The translations under genes were made by a program, and so were the position numbers. 64,000 bases of DNA from Burkholderiales bacterium LSUCC0115 (GTDB taxonomy: Bacteria > Pseudomonadota > Gammaproteobacteria > Burkholderiales > Burkholderiaceae_A), in the NCBI GenBank assembly GCA_009646425.1, contig WJBW01000002.1, positions 1 to 64,000 on the forward strand, written 5' to 3'. Position 1 is the stretch's first letter, and each line of letters begins with the position of its first letter. Positions 1-9,740 of the stretch are shown one piece after another. The notes below the pieces were generated by a model, which did not search any database, had not been told where the DNA came from, and was given only the letters and a program-made list of their open reading frames with translations.

Positions 1-530
1 ACCCTCGTAAAACTCGCAGTCAACCCAGCCGGAACGTTAGAAGCACTGACCTTGCTGCCGCTCACAACCCCAGCAGCAAAAGTATCCCCCGTCAGCGTTA
101 TCGTAATGGTCGTACTGATCGAACCATCGTTCGCATTGCTCTCAGTAAACGTCCCCGCCGAATATGACAACGAGGCAGGGTCCGCAAAGTCGACCACCAA
201 ATCATTCTTCGAATAGTTGGTGACGTTAGAAGCCGTGCCTTCCGTTGTAAACGCACCATCAGCAAACGTCACCGTCAGATTGCTAATGTCTTGCGCATTG
301 GCGTGGGCAGCAGCATTGCCCGTCAGCGTCATACTGACTTGCGAATCACTGACCCTCGTAAAACTCGCAGTCAACCCAGCCGGAACGTTAGAAGCACTGA
401 CCTTGCTGCCGCTCACAACCCCAGCAGCAAAAGTATCCCCCGTCAGCGTTATCGTAATGGTCGTACTGATCGAACCATCGTTCGCATTGCTCTCAGTAAA
501 CGTCCCCGCCGAATATGACAACGAGGCAGG
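1..530. repeat. 351-bp tandem repeat inside the adhesin-like gene
   Basis: Bases 1-179 and 352-530 are identical over all 179 visible positions, a period of 351 bp or 117 codons. The first mismatch is at 180 versus 531. The array clearly continues past the left edge, so copy number is unknown. Identity at silent positions suggests recent duplication or gene conversion rather than only protein-level selection. Confidence 0.93.
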
Positions 531-1370
531 CTCATTGTCTAAAATCGTTCCAGTTGCAGACTTATTTCCAACCTGAAGGATTACAGTTTCCACCGCCTCC
601 GCTAGGGCATCATCAGTGGTGGGAATAGTTACCGTGAACGATGAGACGCCAGATGGAACACTTATGGTTCCATCTCCGAGATACGTTACACCGTTACTAA
701 AGGTGAAGTCCGCCAGGTCACTGTTGGGATCGTAATCACTGCCTCGGCTTGCGGTACCTGAGAGAGTGATTCCGTAATATTGCGTCGCTGTCGTGGCAGA
801 AGAGAGGGTGACGGAATATACAAGGTTGGTACCCTCCGTGACCGACGCACTGGTGAGAGTTAGCGCTGAGGGTTGCGGAATAGCGGAGAGTTGATCGTTG
901 AGGTTATCCACCAATCCATTCGTCGCCGCGTTCCCGGTACGATCCTCACCATCAGTAAAGGTGACGGCAGATCCAACCGCTTTGATTCCGAGCGTGCTGC
1001 TTGTATTGGCTGTAGATCCCCCAACAATTGAGAAGGTATTCGCCCCTCCGTTGTACGAGATCGATGCGGACTCTCCATCATCAAATATGACGCCAAGTAC
1101 GTCTAATGTTGCTCCACTGGTCTCCCGCCAGTTAATTGCAGCGGCCAGCGATAACACCGTGCCGTCGTTCAGATAGATCTTTACGGTACCGGGAACATCA
1201 TTGCCTTGCGTCCCAACATCGAACAGCCCATCTCCATCCGTGTCTGACTGAACAAACGACACGCGCGAAATGCCCAGTGTCTGCCAAGTGAGAATGTCGT
1301 TCGCTTGGTTGGTGTTGGTGCCCTGGGTACCTAAATAGCCAGTTTTAAAATAAATGCTTATGTCAGCCAT
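1..1370 (-). CDS. Large repeat-containing adhesin/RTX-like protein, N-terminal part (partial)
   Basis: An open minus-strand frame runs without a stop from ATG 1370 to the left window edge, giving about 456 residues of a longer protein. The N-terminus (MADISIYFKTGYLG) has no Sec signal. It contains an aspartate/glycine-rich stretch (QSDTDGDGLFDVG) that looks like a calcium-binding loop, then a Calx-beta-like section (SVTEGTNLVYSVTLS, DNE turn). After that come Thr/Ser-rich beta-strand repeats of 117 residues beginning SLSYSAGTFTESNANDGS. This composition is typical of very large surface or type I-secreted adhesins, but the C-terminal secretion signal that would prove it lies outside the window. 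No strong ribosome binding site is visible before the ATG. Function beyond a probable surface or adhesion role is not assignable. Confidence 0.75.
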   Translation of the reverse strand, partial: MADISIYFKTGYLGTQGTNTNQANDILTWQTLGISRVSFVQSDTDGDGLFDVGTQGNDVPGTVKIYLNDGTVLSLAAAINWRETSGATLDVLGVIFDDGESASISYNGGANTFSIVGGSTANTSSTLGIKAVGSAVTFTDGEDRTGNAATNGLVDNLNDQLSAIPQPSALTLTSASVTEGTNLVYSVTLSSATTATQYYGITLSGTASRGSDYDPNSDLADFTFSNGVTYLGDGTISVPSGVSSFTVTIPTTDDALAEAVETVILQVGNKSATGTILDNEPASLSYSAGTFTESNANDGSISTTITITLTGDTFAAGVVSGSKVSASNVPAGLTASFTRVSDSQVSMTLTGNAAAHANAQDISNLTVTFADGAFTTEGTASNVTNYSKNDLVVDFADPASLSYSAGTFTESNANDGSISTTITITLTGDTFAAGVVSGSKVSASNVPAGLTASFTR

Positions 1371-1817
1371 TGGGCGCTCTATCTATTTGGTTAGCCAAGA
1401 AGGGATACTGAAATTTATCCCCGCAAGATTGTATATGCAGACTGGTTCATATGTTTTGGGAGATATAAGTGACCATCTTGGGCTGCCGAAACACTACTAA
1501 CGACGCGCAAAACCAAATTTACCTAACGAGCAAATCTCAATGTAAAGAACTGCAAGGTTCCCTTTTTTGAATAATGGGGGTACCCCTGGGGTGGGTATGC
1601 GAGAGCACAGAGATCAAAACCCCCCGGGGGCCATCACCATGCCTAAATCAACTGAACCCAGAGCAGCCTGGTATCGGTCTCGAAAGAGCAGGAGGTGCTA
1701 GATCTGGAACTTGATGATGTGGGCCAAGGTCTGTTGAACTTGTACCCAATCTTGTACCCTGCGGGACGTTTGTGGATTTTTGTCCGAAGGTGACTGACGC
1801 CAAAGGCGCCTAGATAT
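1371..1817. other. Non-coding gap between adhesin-like gene and tRNA-Pro
   Basis: No convincing gene is seen here. The gap holds G/C-run palindromes (GGGGTACCCC at 1577-1586 and CCCCCGGGGG at 1621-1630). Close to the tRNA 3' end there is a short direct repeat, TTGTACCC, at 1740-1747 and 1752-1759. Such a repeat beside a tRNA 3' end could be a relic of integrase-mediated insertion, but no integrase gene is present. The 5' region and promoter of the adhesin-like gene must also lie here; no clear promoter was identified. Confidence 0.4.
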
Positions 1818-1895
<78 letters not shown>

Positions 1896-1961
1896 CCGAA
1901 GAACGAGAGTATACCGAAAGCCGACGAGGATTGCCGGCGCCGACCACTCCAATAAACGCTG

Positions 1962-2450
1962 TTACTGACCCTTGAGCAGGTTCAGAATCGCCATGAGTTC
2001 TGAACGAACCACAGGACTCAAGCCCGCTGGATTGGCAGAGGGGTTGGCCAGTGCCTGCGCAGGCGATGCAGGGGGGGAAACCTGATTGGCCACGCCGTAA
2101 CAAGCCACACCACCAGCCAGGCTGGCACGGCCATCCAAGTGAATGCCCTGCACATCCGGAGCGGTCTGCTCGGTGGCCGTGGCCATGATGCGACCACCCG
2201 AGAGCTTGGTCTTGGCACCAGAGATGGTGAAGCCCTCTTCATAGAGCAGTTCACGAATCCGACGAATCAGCAGCACCTCGTGGTGCTGGTAGTAGCGACG
2301 GTTGCCCCGGCGCTTGACCGGATTGAGCTGGCTGAACTCCTGCTCCCAGTAGCGCAGCACATGCGGCTTGACCGCGCACAGGTCACTCACCTCACCAATG
2401 GTGAAGTAGCGCTTGGCAGGAATGGCCGGCAGGGCTTGTTTAGTCTGCAT
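1962..2450 (-). CDS. MerR-family transcriptional regulator
   Basis: A 162-residue protein with an N-terminal MerR winged helix-turn-helix at about residues 14-80 ([20 protein letters not shown], then WEQEF and RRGNRRYYQ). The remainder is an Ala/Pro-rich tail with no visible effector domain or metal-binding cysteine pattern, so the ligand is unknown. Its ATG overlaps the end of ihfA by 11 bp, implying translational coupling. A MerR-like gene directly after pheST-ihfA and before tRNA-Pro is an arrangement known in betaproteobacteria. The DNA-binding call is secure; the regulon cannot be stated. Confidence 0.88.
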   Translation of the reverse strand: MQTKQALPAIPAKRYFTIGEVSDLCAVKPHVLRYWEQEFSQLNPVKRRGNRRYYQHHEVLLIRRIRELLYEEGFTISGAKTKLSGGRIMATATEQTAPDVQGIHLDGRASLAGGVACYGVANQVSPPASPAQALANPSANPAGLSPVVRSELMAILNLLKGQ

Positions 2451-2790
2451 CCGTGTAGTCGTCGCCCTGGACCTGGGCCTTGAGCTTTTGGCTGACGTGG
2501 AAGGTCACCACACGTCGAGCCGATATGGGAATGGGTTCGCCGGTCTTGGGGTTGCGCCCCGGACGCTGGGGCTTGTCGCGCAGCTGAAAGTTGCCAAAGC
2601 CCGAGAGCTTGACCGCATCGCCTTTGACCAGAGCATCGCGGATCTCGTTGAAGAAGGCATCGACCACATCCTTGGCCTCACGCTTGTTCAGACCGACCTG
2701 CTCGTAGAGCACGTTGGCCAGTTCCGCCTTGGTCAGCGTGTCCGCCTCGGTCGGGGACAGCTTGGCCTCAGTCAGCGGACTGTTGTTCAT
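2440..2790 (-). CDS. ihfA: Integration host factor subunit alpha
   Basis: IhfA, a DNA-bending nucleoid protein that pairs with IhfB. The core [20 protein letters not shown], the beta-arm tip [14 protein letters not shown] and [12 protein letters not shown] are diagnostic of the HU/IHF fold. With the ATG at 2790 the protein is 116 residues. Longer forms are open: TTG at 2799, which has GGAG eight bases upstream, and GTG at 2844, which has no ribosome binding site. The short acidic extension before the core is common in betaproteobacterial IhfA. It follows pheT and overlaps the MerR gene, the classic pheST-ihfA arrangement. Confidence 0.92.
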   Translation of the reverse strand: MNNSPLTEAKLSPTEADTLTKAELANVLYEQVGLNKREAKDVVDAFFNEIRDALVKGDAVKLSGFGNFQLRDKPQRPGRNPKTGEPIPISARRVVTFHVSQKLKAQVQGDDYTDAD

Positions 2791-2856
2791 GTCGGTCAAA
2801 GTGGATTCTCCAAAAAGGCCAACAAGCGTCTGACTTGTCAGCACTAATTTTTGAAT

Positions 2857-5334
2857 TTAGCGACGCACCCGTGCGCTAAAAGCTGTTTGCACTGTATCAG
2901 AAAATACCGACATCAAGGCGTCGACTTCGGAATCTTCTAGTGTTTTTTCAGTATCTTGGAGCACAAACCTAAAGGCCAGGCTCTTTTCCCCGTCCGAAAG
3001 GCCTGTTCCTCGGTACTCATCAAAGACCACAACCCGCTGCAGACGCTGGCCATTGGGGGCCTTGCGAGCAGCTTCTTGCACCTTGGCGATTACCTGGCCG
3101 GCTGCCGTCTGCTCCGGCATGACAAAGGCCAGGTCACGGGTCACGGCCGGGAATTTGGACAAGGCCGAGGGCTGGGCAATGGGCCTGGGCAGCACGACAT
3201 CCAGGTCGATCTCGAAGACTACCGGGGCCTTGGGCAACTCCAGGGTCTGGCAAAGCTTGGGATGCAACTCACCCATGGCGCCAATCACCTGCCCGGCCAG
3301 CAAGACCAGGGCAGCCCGACCGGGGTGCAGGTTGGCAAGTAATCCTTGTGCTCCAGCGGCAGGAACGGCACCAGGGCGTTCAAAGGACAGGCTCAAGGGG
3401 CTAACCAAACGCTCCAGATCGGCCTTGAGGTCAAAGAAATCCACCCACCGAGCGGGCATGGCCCACTGCTCACCCAGGGCATCGCCATAGGCCAGAGCAG
3501 CCAGTTGCACCGGCTGGTGCACGCCCTGGACCGACCAGGGGCCGGCCTTCACGCTGGCGTCTTTTATAAATTTGCGGCCGATTTCAAAGACCCGAACCCT
3601 GGATTCCTTGCGGGCCAGGTTATCGGTCAGTGCGGTCAGCAGACCCGGCACCAGGCTTGGGCGCATGACGGCCATCTGAGCGGCAATCGGGTTTTGCAGC
3701 GGCAAGAGCTGACTGGGCTGGGCAAAGGCCCCGGCCAAGGACTGCTCGATAAAGCTGTAGGTCACCACCTCGTTGTAATCGGCCCCGACCATGCGGTTGC
3801 GCAGCTGCGACTTGGTCCGCTGGCCCTCGGGCTGATGGGCCATGACCAAGGGCGCCACGGGAGGCCGGTGGTCGATGGCATCAAAGCCAACGATCCGAGC
3901 GACCTCTTCAATCAGGTCTTCTTCAATGGCCAAGTCAAACCGATAGCTGGGGGCGGCAACCGTAAAGATGAATTTGCCGTCAGCACCGGGATCGGCCTTT
4001 GCCTGGAACTCAAAGCCCAAGCCCTTGAAGACCGACTCGATCTGCTCGCGGCTGTAGGGTCGACCCAGAATCTTCTCGCAACGGGCCTGACGCATGGACA
4101 CCGACTGGGTCTGGGGCAGACGCACCACCTGATCCAGGACCGGACCGGCCTGACCACCGCAGATCTCCACCACCAGGTGGGTCAACACCGCCAGCTGATC
4201 AGCCGTGGCGGCAGGGTCTACCCCGCGCTCAAAGCGGTGACCAGCGTCTGTTGAAAACTTGTATCGGTTGGCCCGGCCCCGAACGGCATCCGGCCACCAG
4301 AAGGCAGCCTCCAAGACCACCTCGGTGGTCTCATCACCCACCGAGCAGCCATCGCCACCCATGATGCCGGCGAGTGACACGGGGCCTTTGGCATCGGCCA
4401 CCACGCCCACATCGGCAGCCAATTCCACCGTCTGGCCATTGAGCAGGGCCAGCTGCTCACCGGGCTTGGCCCAGCGAACCGACAGATCGCCCGAGAGCTT
4501 GGCGCGGTCAAAAATATGGTTGGGCTGACCCAACTCCAGCATGACGTAATTGGAGATATCGACCAGGGCTGAGATGCTGCGCTGGCCAGCCTGCTCCAGC
4601 CGGGCCTTCATCCAGTCAGGTGTCTGGGCCTTGGCGTTCACCCCGCTGACCACGCGGCTGACAAAGCGGCCACACAGGTCATGGGCTGCGGGGTCTATCG
4701 TCACCCCAATCGATGCACTGCCCTTGGCGGCCGCAGCCGATGGGTTTTGGACATAGGCGGGCTTGACCAGCGGTTTACCGATGAGTGCAGACAACTCACG
4801 GGCCACACCGGCCATGGACAGGCAGTCGGCCCGGTTGGGGGTGAGCTTGATGACCAGGGTCTTCTCATCCAGACGAAGGTGGTCGCGAATGTTGGATCCC
4901 AGCGCAGACTGACCAAGGTCGAGTTCCAGAATGCCCTCGGAGTCCTCGGTCATGCCGAGCTCTTTGCCCGAGCAGAGCATGCCCTGGCTAACGACACCGC
5001 GCATCTTGGCCTGCTTGATCTTGAAGTTACCCGGCAGCACAGCGCCATCACGGGCGCAGGCCACATAAATGCCAGCACGGGCATTGGGTGCACCGCAGAT
5101 GATCTGCAGGCTGGGCGCATCGGGTCCGGCATTTACGGTGCAGACGCGCAGGCGGTCTGCGTCGGGGTGCTTCTCGGCGGCCAGCACCTGGGCCAGCACC
5201 ACACCGGTGAAGTCAGGCGCGCGGGCCTCGATCTCTTCGACCTCGAGACCAGCCATAGTCAGGCGATCGGCGATCTCCTCGATGGAGAGGTCGTTGGGAA
5301 CCCAGGCTCGCAGCCAGCTCTCAGGAAGTCGCAT
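2857..5334 (-). CDS. pheT: Phenylalanine--tRNA ligase beta subunit
   Basis: An 825-residue PheRS beta chain, the normal bacterial length of about 800. An N-terminal tRNA-binding OB fold (VVLAQVLAAEKHPDADRL) is at about 45-65. B3/B4 editing and B5 domains occupy the middle, with the catalytic-like core around TYSFIEQSL. The C-terminal FDX-ACB anticodon-binding domain begins near LSKFPAVTRDLAFVMP and ends VQTAFSARVRR. It forms an alpha2-beta2 enzyme with PheS and charges tRNA-Phe. It starts 9 bp after pheS, so the two subunits are made from one message. Confidence 0.97.
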   Translation of the reverse strand: MRLPESWLRAWVPNDLSIEEIADRLTMAGLEVEEIEARAPDFTGVVLAQVLAAEKHPDADRLRVCTVNAGPDAPSLQIICGAPNARAGIYVACARDGAVLPGNFKIKQAKMRGVVSQGMLCSGKELGMTEDSEGILELDLGQSALGSNIRDHLRLDEKTLVIKLTPNRADCLSMAGVARELSALIGKPLVKPAYVQNPSAAAAKGSASIGVTIDPAAHDLCGRFVSRVVSGVNAKAQTPDWMKARLEQAGQRSISALVDISNYVMLELGQPNHIFDRAKLSGDLSVRWAKPGEQLALLNGQTVELAADVGVVADAKGPVSLAGIMGGDGCSVGDETTEVVLEAAFWWPDAVRGRANRYKFSTDAGHRFERGVDPAATADQLAVLTHLVVEICGGQAGPVLDQVVRLPQTQSVSMRQARCEKILGRPYSREQIESVFKGLGFEFQAKADPGADGKFIFTVAAPSYRFDLAIEEDLIEEVARIVGFDAIDHRPPVAPLVMAHQPEGQRTKSQLRNRMVGADYNEVVTYSFIEQSLAGAFAQPSQLLPLQNPIAAQMAVMRPSLVPGLLTALTDNLARKESRVRVFEIGRKFIKDASVKAGPWSVQGVHQPVQLAALAYGDALGEQWAMPARWVDFFDLKADLERLVSPLSLSFERPGAVPAAGAQGLLANLHPGRAALVLLAGQVIGAMGELHPKLCQTLELPKAPVVFEIDLDVVLPRPIAQPSALSKFPAVTRDLAFVMPEQTAAGQVIAKVQEAARKAPNGQRLQRVVVFDEYRGTGLSDGEKSLAFRFVLQDTEKTLEDSEVDALMSVFSDTVQTAFSARVRR

Positions 5335-5343
5335 AGAAAGGAA

Positions 5344-6360
5344 TTAGGCAAACTGGCGCAGAAAGCGCAGGTCGTTGTCAAAGAAGAGCCGCAGATCCCC
5401 AATGCCATAGCGCAGCATGGTCAGGCGCTCCAGGCCGCTGCCAAAGGCAAAGCCCACAAAGCGCTCGGGATCCAGGCCAAAGTTGCGCACCACATCGGGG
5501 TGCACCTGACCGGCGCCAGAGATCTCGAGCCAACGACCCTTTAAGGGGCCACTGGCAAAGCGCATGTCGACCTCGGCCGAGGGCTCGGTAAACGGAAAGA
5601 AAGACGGACGAAAACGAATGTCGAGCGCGTCGTCTTCGAAGAACTGCTTGAGAAAGTCGTGGTACACGCCCTTGAGGTCGGCAAAGCTCACGTCCTCTGC
5701 GATCCACAGGCCTTCGACCTGATGGAACATGGGCGAGTGGGTGGCATCGCTGTCCACCCGATAGGTGCGACCCGGCGCGATGACCTTGATGGGCGGTGGA
5801 TTGGCCTTGGCATAGCGCACCTGCATGGGGCTGGTGTGGGTGCGCAACAGCAAGGGCAGACCGGTCTCGTCGCGCTCTTCTAGATAGAAGGTGTCCTGCA
5901 TGGACCGCGCGGGGTGGTTGAGCGGGTTGTTGAGCGAGGTGAAGTTAAACCAGTCGGTCTCGATCTCGGGGCCATCGGCCACATCGAAGCCAATCGACCG
6001 AAAGATCTCCTCGATGCGCTGCCAGGACTGCATCACCGGATGAACACTACCCAGGCCAGCACCGCGGCCAGGCATGGTGATGTCAATGGCTTCTGCCGAC
6101 AGACGCTTGGCCAGCTGGGCGTCGGCCAAGGCCTGACGACGAGCATTGAGCAGCGCCTCGATGGCCTGCTTGGCCTGGTTAACGGCTGCGCCGAGGGTCT
6201 TTTTTTCTTCGGGGGGGAGTGCTGCCAGTCCTTTGAGCTGCTCGGTGAGCAGGCCTGCTTTGCCCAGGAACTGGGCCTTGGCGTTTTCTAGACTGGGAGC
6301 GTCAGAGGCCGCCTCGAAGGCCGCTTGGGCCTGCGAGACGATCTGGTCAAGTTGCGACAT
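5344..6360 (-). CDS. pheS: Phenylalanine--tRNA ligase alpha subunit
   Basis: A 338-residue PheRS alpha chain. An N-terminal coiled coil (residues 1-90) is followed by the class II aminoacylation core. Motif 2 is visible as [20 protein letters not shown], and motif 3 as [15 protein letters not shown]. This subunit activates phenylalanine and transfers it to tRNA-Phe. It lies 20 bp downstream of rplT in the thrS-to-ihfA run and ends 9 bp before pheT. No phe leader peptide or attenuator is visible in the 20-bp gap, so expression probably follows the upstream ribosomal-protein transcript. Confidence 0.97.
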   Translation of the reverse strand: MSQLDQIVSQAQAAFEAASDAPSLENAKAQFLGKAGLLTEQLKGLAALPPEEKKTLGAAVNQAKQAIEALLNARRQALADAQLAKRLSAEAIDITMPGRGAGLGSVHPVMQSWQRIEEIFRSIGFDVADGPEIETDWFNFTSLNNPLNHPARSMQDTFYLEERDETGLPLLLRTHTSPMQVRYAKANPPPIKVIAPGRTYRVDSDATHSPMFHQVEGLWIAEDVSFADLKGVYHDFLKQFFEDDALDIRFRPSFFPFTEPSAEVDMRFASGPLKGRWLEISGAGQVHPDVVRNFGLDPERFVGFAFGSGLERLTMLRYGIGDLRLFFDNDLRFLRQFA

Positions 6361-6380
6361 GGGCGCGCCAACTGCCTGTC

Positions 6381-6740
6381 TTAGGCAGCCAGGGCGGCCT
6401 TTACCTTGGACACGATGGCAGCAAAAGCAGCCTTGTCCATGACGGCCATATCGGCGAGAACCTTACGGTCCATGTCGATACCGGCTTTCTTCAGACCGTT
6501 GATGAAACGGCTGTAGGTCAGGTCGTTCATGCGGCAGGCCGCATTGATACGGGTGATCCAAAGAGCACGGAACACACGCTTGCGATTACGACGGTCGCGG
6601 TAGGCGTATTGGCCAGCACGCATGACTGCCTGCTTGGCAACACGGAAGACATTGTTTCGGCGGCCACGGAAGCCTTTGGCCAGGGCCAGGATTTTCTTGT
6701 GACGGGCACGAGCGGTAACACCACGTTTTACGCGAGGCAT
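6381..6740 (-). CDS. rplT: 50S ribosomal protein L20
   Basis: A 119-residue L20, full length. The basic N-terminal extension begins [18 protein letters not shown], with [17 protein letters not shown] following. The globular C-terminal half contains [19 protein letters not shown]20 is an early 23S rRNA assembly protein and in many bacteria represses its own infC-rpmI-rplT message. The gene is 12 bp after rpmI. No L20-binding mimic could be identified by eye. Confidence 0.97.
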   Translation of the reverse strand: MPRVKRGVTARARHKKILALAKGFRGRRNNVFRVAKQAVMRAGQYAYRDRRNRKRVFRALWITRINAACRMNDLTYSRFINGLKKAGIDMDRKVLADMAVMDKAAFAAIVSKVKAALAA

Positions 6741-6752
6741 GGTTCAGTCTCC

Positions 6753-6950
6753 TTATGCGTAGGGCATCATGTCGCGAACGTGCTTCACATCCGAAGGATG
6801 GACAGTCAGCGTGCCGCGGAGTTGACGCTTGTTTTTGGTGGTGCGCTTGGTCAGGATGTGACGCTTGGTAGCGTGAGCTCGTTTGATCGAGCCACTCCCA
6901 CGTGCGATAAACCGCTTGGAAGCGGCCTTCTTGGTCTTCATTTTGGGCAT
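6753..6950 (-). CDS. rpmI: 50S ribosomal protein L35
   Basis: A 65-residue L35 with the family signature [20 protein letters not shown] and a Lys/Arg-rich body ([16 protein letters not shown]). It is a small rRNA-binding protein of the large subunit. It stands in the universal infC-rpmI-rplT order, 102 bp after infC and 12 bp before rplT. Length and sequence are normal. Confidence 0.97.
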   Translation of the reverse strand: MPKMKTKKAASKRFIARGSGSIKRAHATKRHILTKRTTKNKRQLRGTLTVHPSDVKHVRDMMPYA

Positions 6951-7052
6951 TTTCTGCTCCTTGATTTGCCATCAGTCGGTGGAAGGCACCCTGCCCTCAC
7001 TTCTTTAAACCGCCAGCTAGCTTTTTGTACTACCCACTACTACAACGACTGC

Positions 7053-7574
7053 TTACTTCTTTTTCTTGGGCGCGACGACCATCACCATCTGACGTCCCTC
7101 GAGCTTGGGCATCTGTTCGACCTGCCCCAACTCGGCCAAATCTTCTTTGACCCGCTCCAGCATTCGCATGCCGAATTCCTGGTGGGCCATCTCACGACCC
7201 CGGAATCGGATGGTGACCTTGGCCTTGTCACCCTCTTCCAGGAAACGAATCAGGTTGCGCATCTTGACCTGGTAGTCGTTGTCATCGGTACCAGGGCGAA
7301 ACTTCACTTCTTTGACCTGAATAATCTTTTGTTTGGACTTGGCCTCTGCCGCACGTTTCTGCTCTTGGTATCGGAACTTGCCGTAGTCCATGAGCTTGCA
7401 GACCGGTGGGGCGGCCTGGGGGGCAATCTCCACCAGGTCGACATCAGCCTCTTCTGCCATTCGCAGGGCCTCGGCCGAGCGAACAATTCCCAACGCTTCG
7501 TTCTCTAGTCCAACCAGCCGCACTTCTGGTGCGGCTATCTCACCGTTGATGCGGTGTGCTTTATCTGTAGCGAT
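7053..7574 (-). CDS. infC: Translation initiation factor IF-3, start at ATC
   Basis: IF3 prevents 30S-50S association and checks the initiator tRNA and codon. Homology runs upstream of the first GTG: the translation [20 protein letters not shown] precedes [11 protein letters not shown] and matches the IF3 N-terminus. In that frame a TGA (7580-7578) is followed by ATA then ATC (7574-7572), with no ATG, GTG or TTG, so ATC (or ATA) must be the start. An AGAGG ribosome binding site lies 7 nt upstream of ATC. From ATC the protein is 173 residues, normal for IF3, with the KKKK C-terminus. Rare start codons on infC underlie autoregulation in E. coli (AUU), and the same control is inferred here. A GTG start at 7523 would delete the conserved N-terminal 17 residues. 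Confidence 0.93.
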   Translation of the reverse strand: MATDKAHRINGEIAAPEVRLVGLENEALGIVRSAEALRMAEEADVDLVEIAPQAAPPVCKLMDYGKFRYQEQKRAAEAKSKQKIIQVKEVKFRPGTDDNDYQVKMRNLIRFLEEGDKAKVTIRFRGREMAHQEFGMRMLERVKEDLAELGQVEQMPKLEGRQMVMVVAPKKKK

Positions 7575-7620
7575 TATTCAGCCTCTTTCAAAATCCAAAA
7601 AATGAAAGACGCCCTGCGCA

Positions 7621-9528
7621 CTACTGCTTGGCTTCAACCACCTGGCCAAGGTGTGCAACGAAGGCGTCCACCGACATGACACCAAGGTCCTTGCCACCAT
7701 AGGCTCGGACCGCCACCTGGTTGGCTGCTTTTTCTTTGTCACCAACGACCAAGATAAAAGGCAGTTTCTGCAGGCTTAACTCACGGATTTTGAAGGAAAT
7801 CTTGTCATTTCGCAAATCGGCCTCGGCACGGAAGCCATGGCGCTGCAACATTTTTGCAACAGACTGGGCGTAATCGGCCTGGGCCTCGGTGATGCTGGCG
7901 ACCGTCACCTGCACCGGTGCAAGCCAAGCGGGCATGGCCCCGGCGTGGTTTTCGATCAGAATGCCAATGAAGCGCTCCAGCGAGCCAACAATGGCCCGGT
8001 GCAGCATGACCGGGTGCCGGCGGGTGTTGTCGTCGGCTACATACTCGGCGCCAAGCCGAACCGGCATGTTGAAGTCCACCTGAATGGTGCCGCACTGCCA
8101 GACACGTCCCAGGGAGTCCTTCAGGCTGTATTCGATCTTGGGGCCATAAAAGGCGCCCTCGCCTGGCAGCAGCTCCCAGCTCACGCCGGTGCGGTCTAGC
8201 GCATCGGACAGGGCCTTTTCGGCCTTGTCCCAGCTTTCGTCTGACCCCACCCGGTTCTCGGGGCGAGTCGACAGACGGTAGATGACATTGTCAAAGCCAA
8301 AGTCCTTGTAGACCTCGAGCAGCTTTTGGGTAAAGGCGAAGACCTCTTCTTGGATCTGGTCTTCGGTACAAAAGATGTGGCCGTCGTCCTGAGTAAAGCC
8401 GCGAACCCGCAGCAGGCCGTGCAGGCTGCCCGAGGACTCATTGCGGTGGCAGGAGCCAAACTCACCATAGCGAAGCGGCAGGTCGCGGTAGCTGCGCAGG
8501 CCGCTATTGAAGACCTGAACGTGGCCAGGGCAGTTCATCGGCTTGACCGCGTACTCGCGGTTTTCGCTGGCCGTGGTGAACATGTTGTCTTTGTAATGCT
8601 CCCAGTGGCCAGACTTCTCCCAAAGGCTGCGATCCAGGATCTGGGGGCATTTGATCTCCAGATAGCCCGCCTCGACATAGACCCGGCGCAGGTACTGCTC
8701 GACCACCTGCCAGATGGCCCAGCCCTTGGGGTGCCAGAAGACCAGACCCGGGGCGTTGTCCTGCACGTGGAAGAGGTCGAGCGACTTGCCCAGCTTGCGG
8801 TGGTCGCGCTTTTCGGCCTCTTCTAGCTGGTGCAGGTACTGCTCGAGGTCCTCTTTTTTGGACCAGGCGGTGCCGTAGACCCGCTGGAGCATTTCGTTGC
8901 GATGGTCGCCACGCCAATAGGCGCCGGCCACTTTCATGAGCTTGAAGACCTTGAGCTTGCCGGTCGAAGGCACGTGGGGCCCGCGGCAGAGGTCTACAAA
9001 GTCGCCCTCGCGATAGAGCGAGATCTGCTCGCCGGCGGGGATGGACTCGATGATCTCGGCCTTGTACTTCTCGCCCATGCCCAGGAACATCTGGATGGCG
9101 GCGTCCCGGTCCATGACCTCGCGGACCACGGGCTCGTCCTTGGCGGCGAGCTCACGCATCTTGGCCTCAATGGCCTGCAGATCCTCGGGCGTCAGGGCCC
9201 GGTGATAGGAAAAGTCGTAATAAAAGCCGTTGTCGATGACCGGGCCGATGGTGACCTGCAGCCCGGGAAAGAGCTTCTGGGCTGCATAAGCCATGAGGTG
9301 GGCGGTGGAGTGCCGAATGATCTCAAGACCGTCTGTGTCCTTGTCGGTCACGATGGCCAGTTGGGCATCGGACTCAATCAGATGACTGGTGTCGACCAGT
9401 TTGCCGTCGACCCGACCGGCCACGGCCGCCTTGGCCAGACCGGCGCCAATGTTGGCAGCCACCTGGGCCACGGTCACGGGCTGATCGAACGAACGCTTGG
9501 ATTGGTCTGGGAGCGTGATCTGAATCAT
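7621..9528 (-). CDS. thrS: Threonine--tRNA ligase
   Basis: A 635-residue ThrRS, normal length. In order: an N-terminal TGS domain ([20 protein letters not shown]), the editing domain with [12 protein letters not shown] and the metal-site [10 protein letters not shown], and the class II catalytic core ([11 protein letters not shown] zinc ligand, [35 protein letters not shown]). The C-terminal anticodon-binding domain ends the protein. It lies 17 bp downstream of tRNA-Val on the same strand and 46 bp upstream of infC, the standard thrS-infC order. A short dyad (ACTCT-TT-AGAGT) sits in the 17-bp gap; no separate promoter is visible there. Confidence 0.97.
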   Translation of the reverse strand: MIQITLPDQSKRSFDQPVTVAQVAANIGAGLAKAAVAGRVDGKLVDTSHLIESDAQLAIVTDKDTDGLEIIRHSTAHLMAYAAQKLFPGLQVTIGPVIDNGFYYDFSYHRALTPEDLQAIEAKMRELAAKDEPVVREVMDRDAAIQMFLGMGEKYKAEIIESIPAGEQISLYREGDFVDLCRGPHVPSTGKLKVFKLMKVAGAYWRGDHRNEMLQRVYGTAWSKKEDLEQYLHQLEEAEKRDHRKLGKSLDLFHVQDNAPGLVFWHPKGWAIWQVVEQYLRRVYVEAGYLEIKCPQILDRSLWEKSGHWEHYKDNMFTTASENREYAVKPMNCPGHVQVFNSGLRSYRDLPLRYGEFGSCHRNESSGSLHGLLRVRGFTQDDGHIFCTEDQIQEEVFAFTQKLLEVYKDFGFDNVIYRLSTRPENRVGSDESWDKAEKALSDALDRTGVSWELLPGEGAFYGPKIEYSLKDSLGRVWQCGTIQVDFNMPVRLGAEYVADDNTRRHPVMLHRAIVGSLERFIGILIENHAGAMPAWLAPVQVTVASITEAQADYAQSVAKMLQRHGFRAEADLRNDKISFKIRELSLQKLPFILVVGDKEKAANQVAVRAYGGKDLGVMSVDAFVAHLGQVVEAKQ

Positions 9529-9545
9529 GGGACTCTAAAGAGTGT

Positions 9546-9622
9546 TGGTAGGCGCGATTGGACTCGAACCAACGACCCCCACCATGTCAAGGTGGTGCTC
9601 TAACCAGCTGAGCTACGCGCCT
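9546..9622 (-). tRNA. tRNA-Val (GAC)
   Basis: The cloverleaf on the minus strand has acceptor AGGCGCG/CGCGCCT, D-loop AGCTGGTTAGAGC, anticodon arm CCACC-TTGACAT-GGTGG giving anticodon GAC, and T-loop TTCGAGT. CCA is encoded at 9546-9548. It ends 17 bp before the thrS start codon in the same direction, so it is probably the first gene of the thrS transcript and is released by tRNA processing. Confidence 0.95.
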
Positions 9623-9658
9623 GCCGCCGCAGTTTTCACCACGGTTGCGAAGACTGGG

Positions 9659-9687
9659 AGTGTAGCGATTTACGGACCGCTTGGCAA
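9659..9687 (-). promoter_or_regulatory. Sigma70 promoter for tRNA-Val (and probably thrS onward)
   Basis: On the minus strand TTGCCA (9687-9682) and TACACT (9664-9659) are separated by exactly 17 bp. The predicted transcription start is near 9652, about 30 nt before the tRNA 5' end. Both hexamers match the consensus at four or more of six positions. It is the best promoter seen for the minus-strand block running to tRNA-Pro. Confidence 0.6.
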
Positions 9688-9740
9688 AGCGTCCCGTCAC
9701 ACAAACTTCATTGGATCGAAACGCTTTCGTCATCTTGGCA

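Noticed and set aside
217-576. 119-codon plus-strand frame over the tandem repeat
   Set aside because: It is the complement of the adhesin-like repeats. The minus-strand frame is continuous from 1370 and has a sensible repeat protein.
3346-4254. 302-codon plus-strand frame opposite pheT
   Set aside because: PheT domains are intact on the minus strand; the plus frame has no recognisable fold or ribosome binding site.
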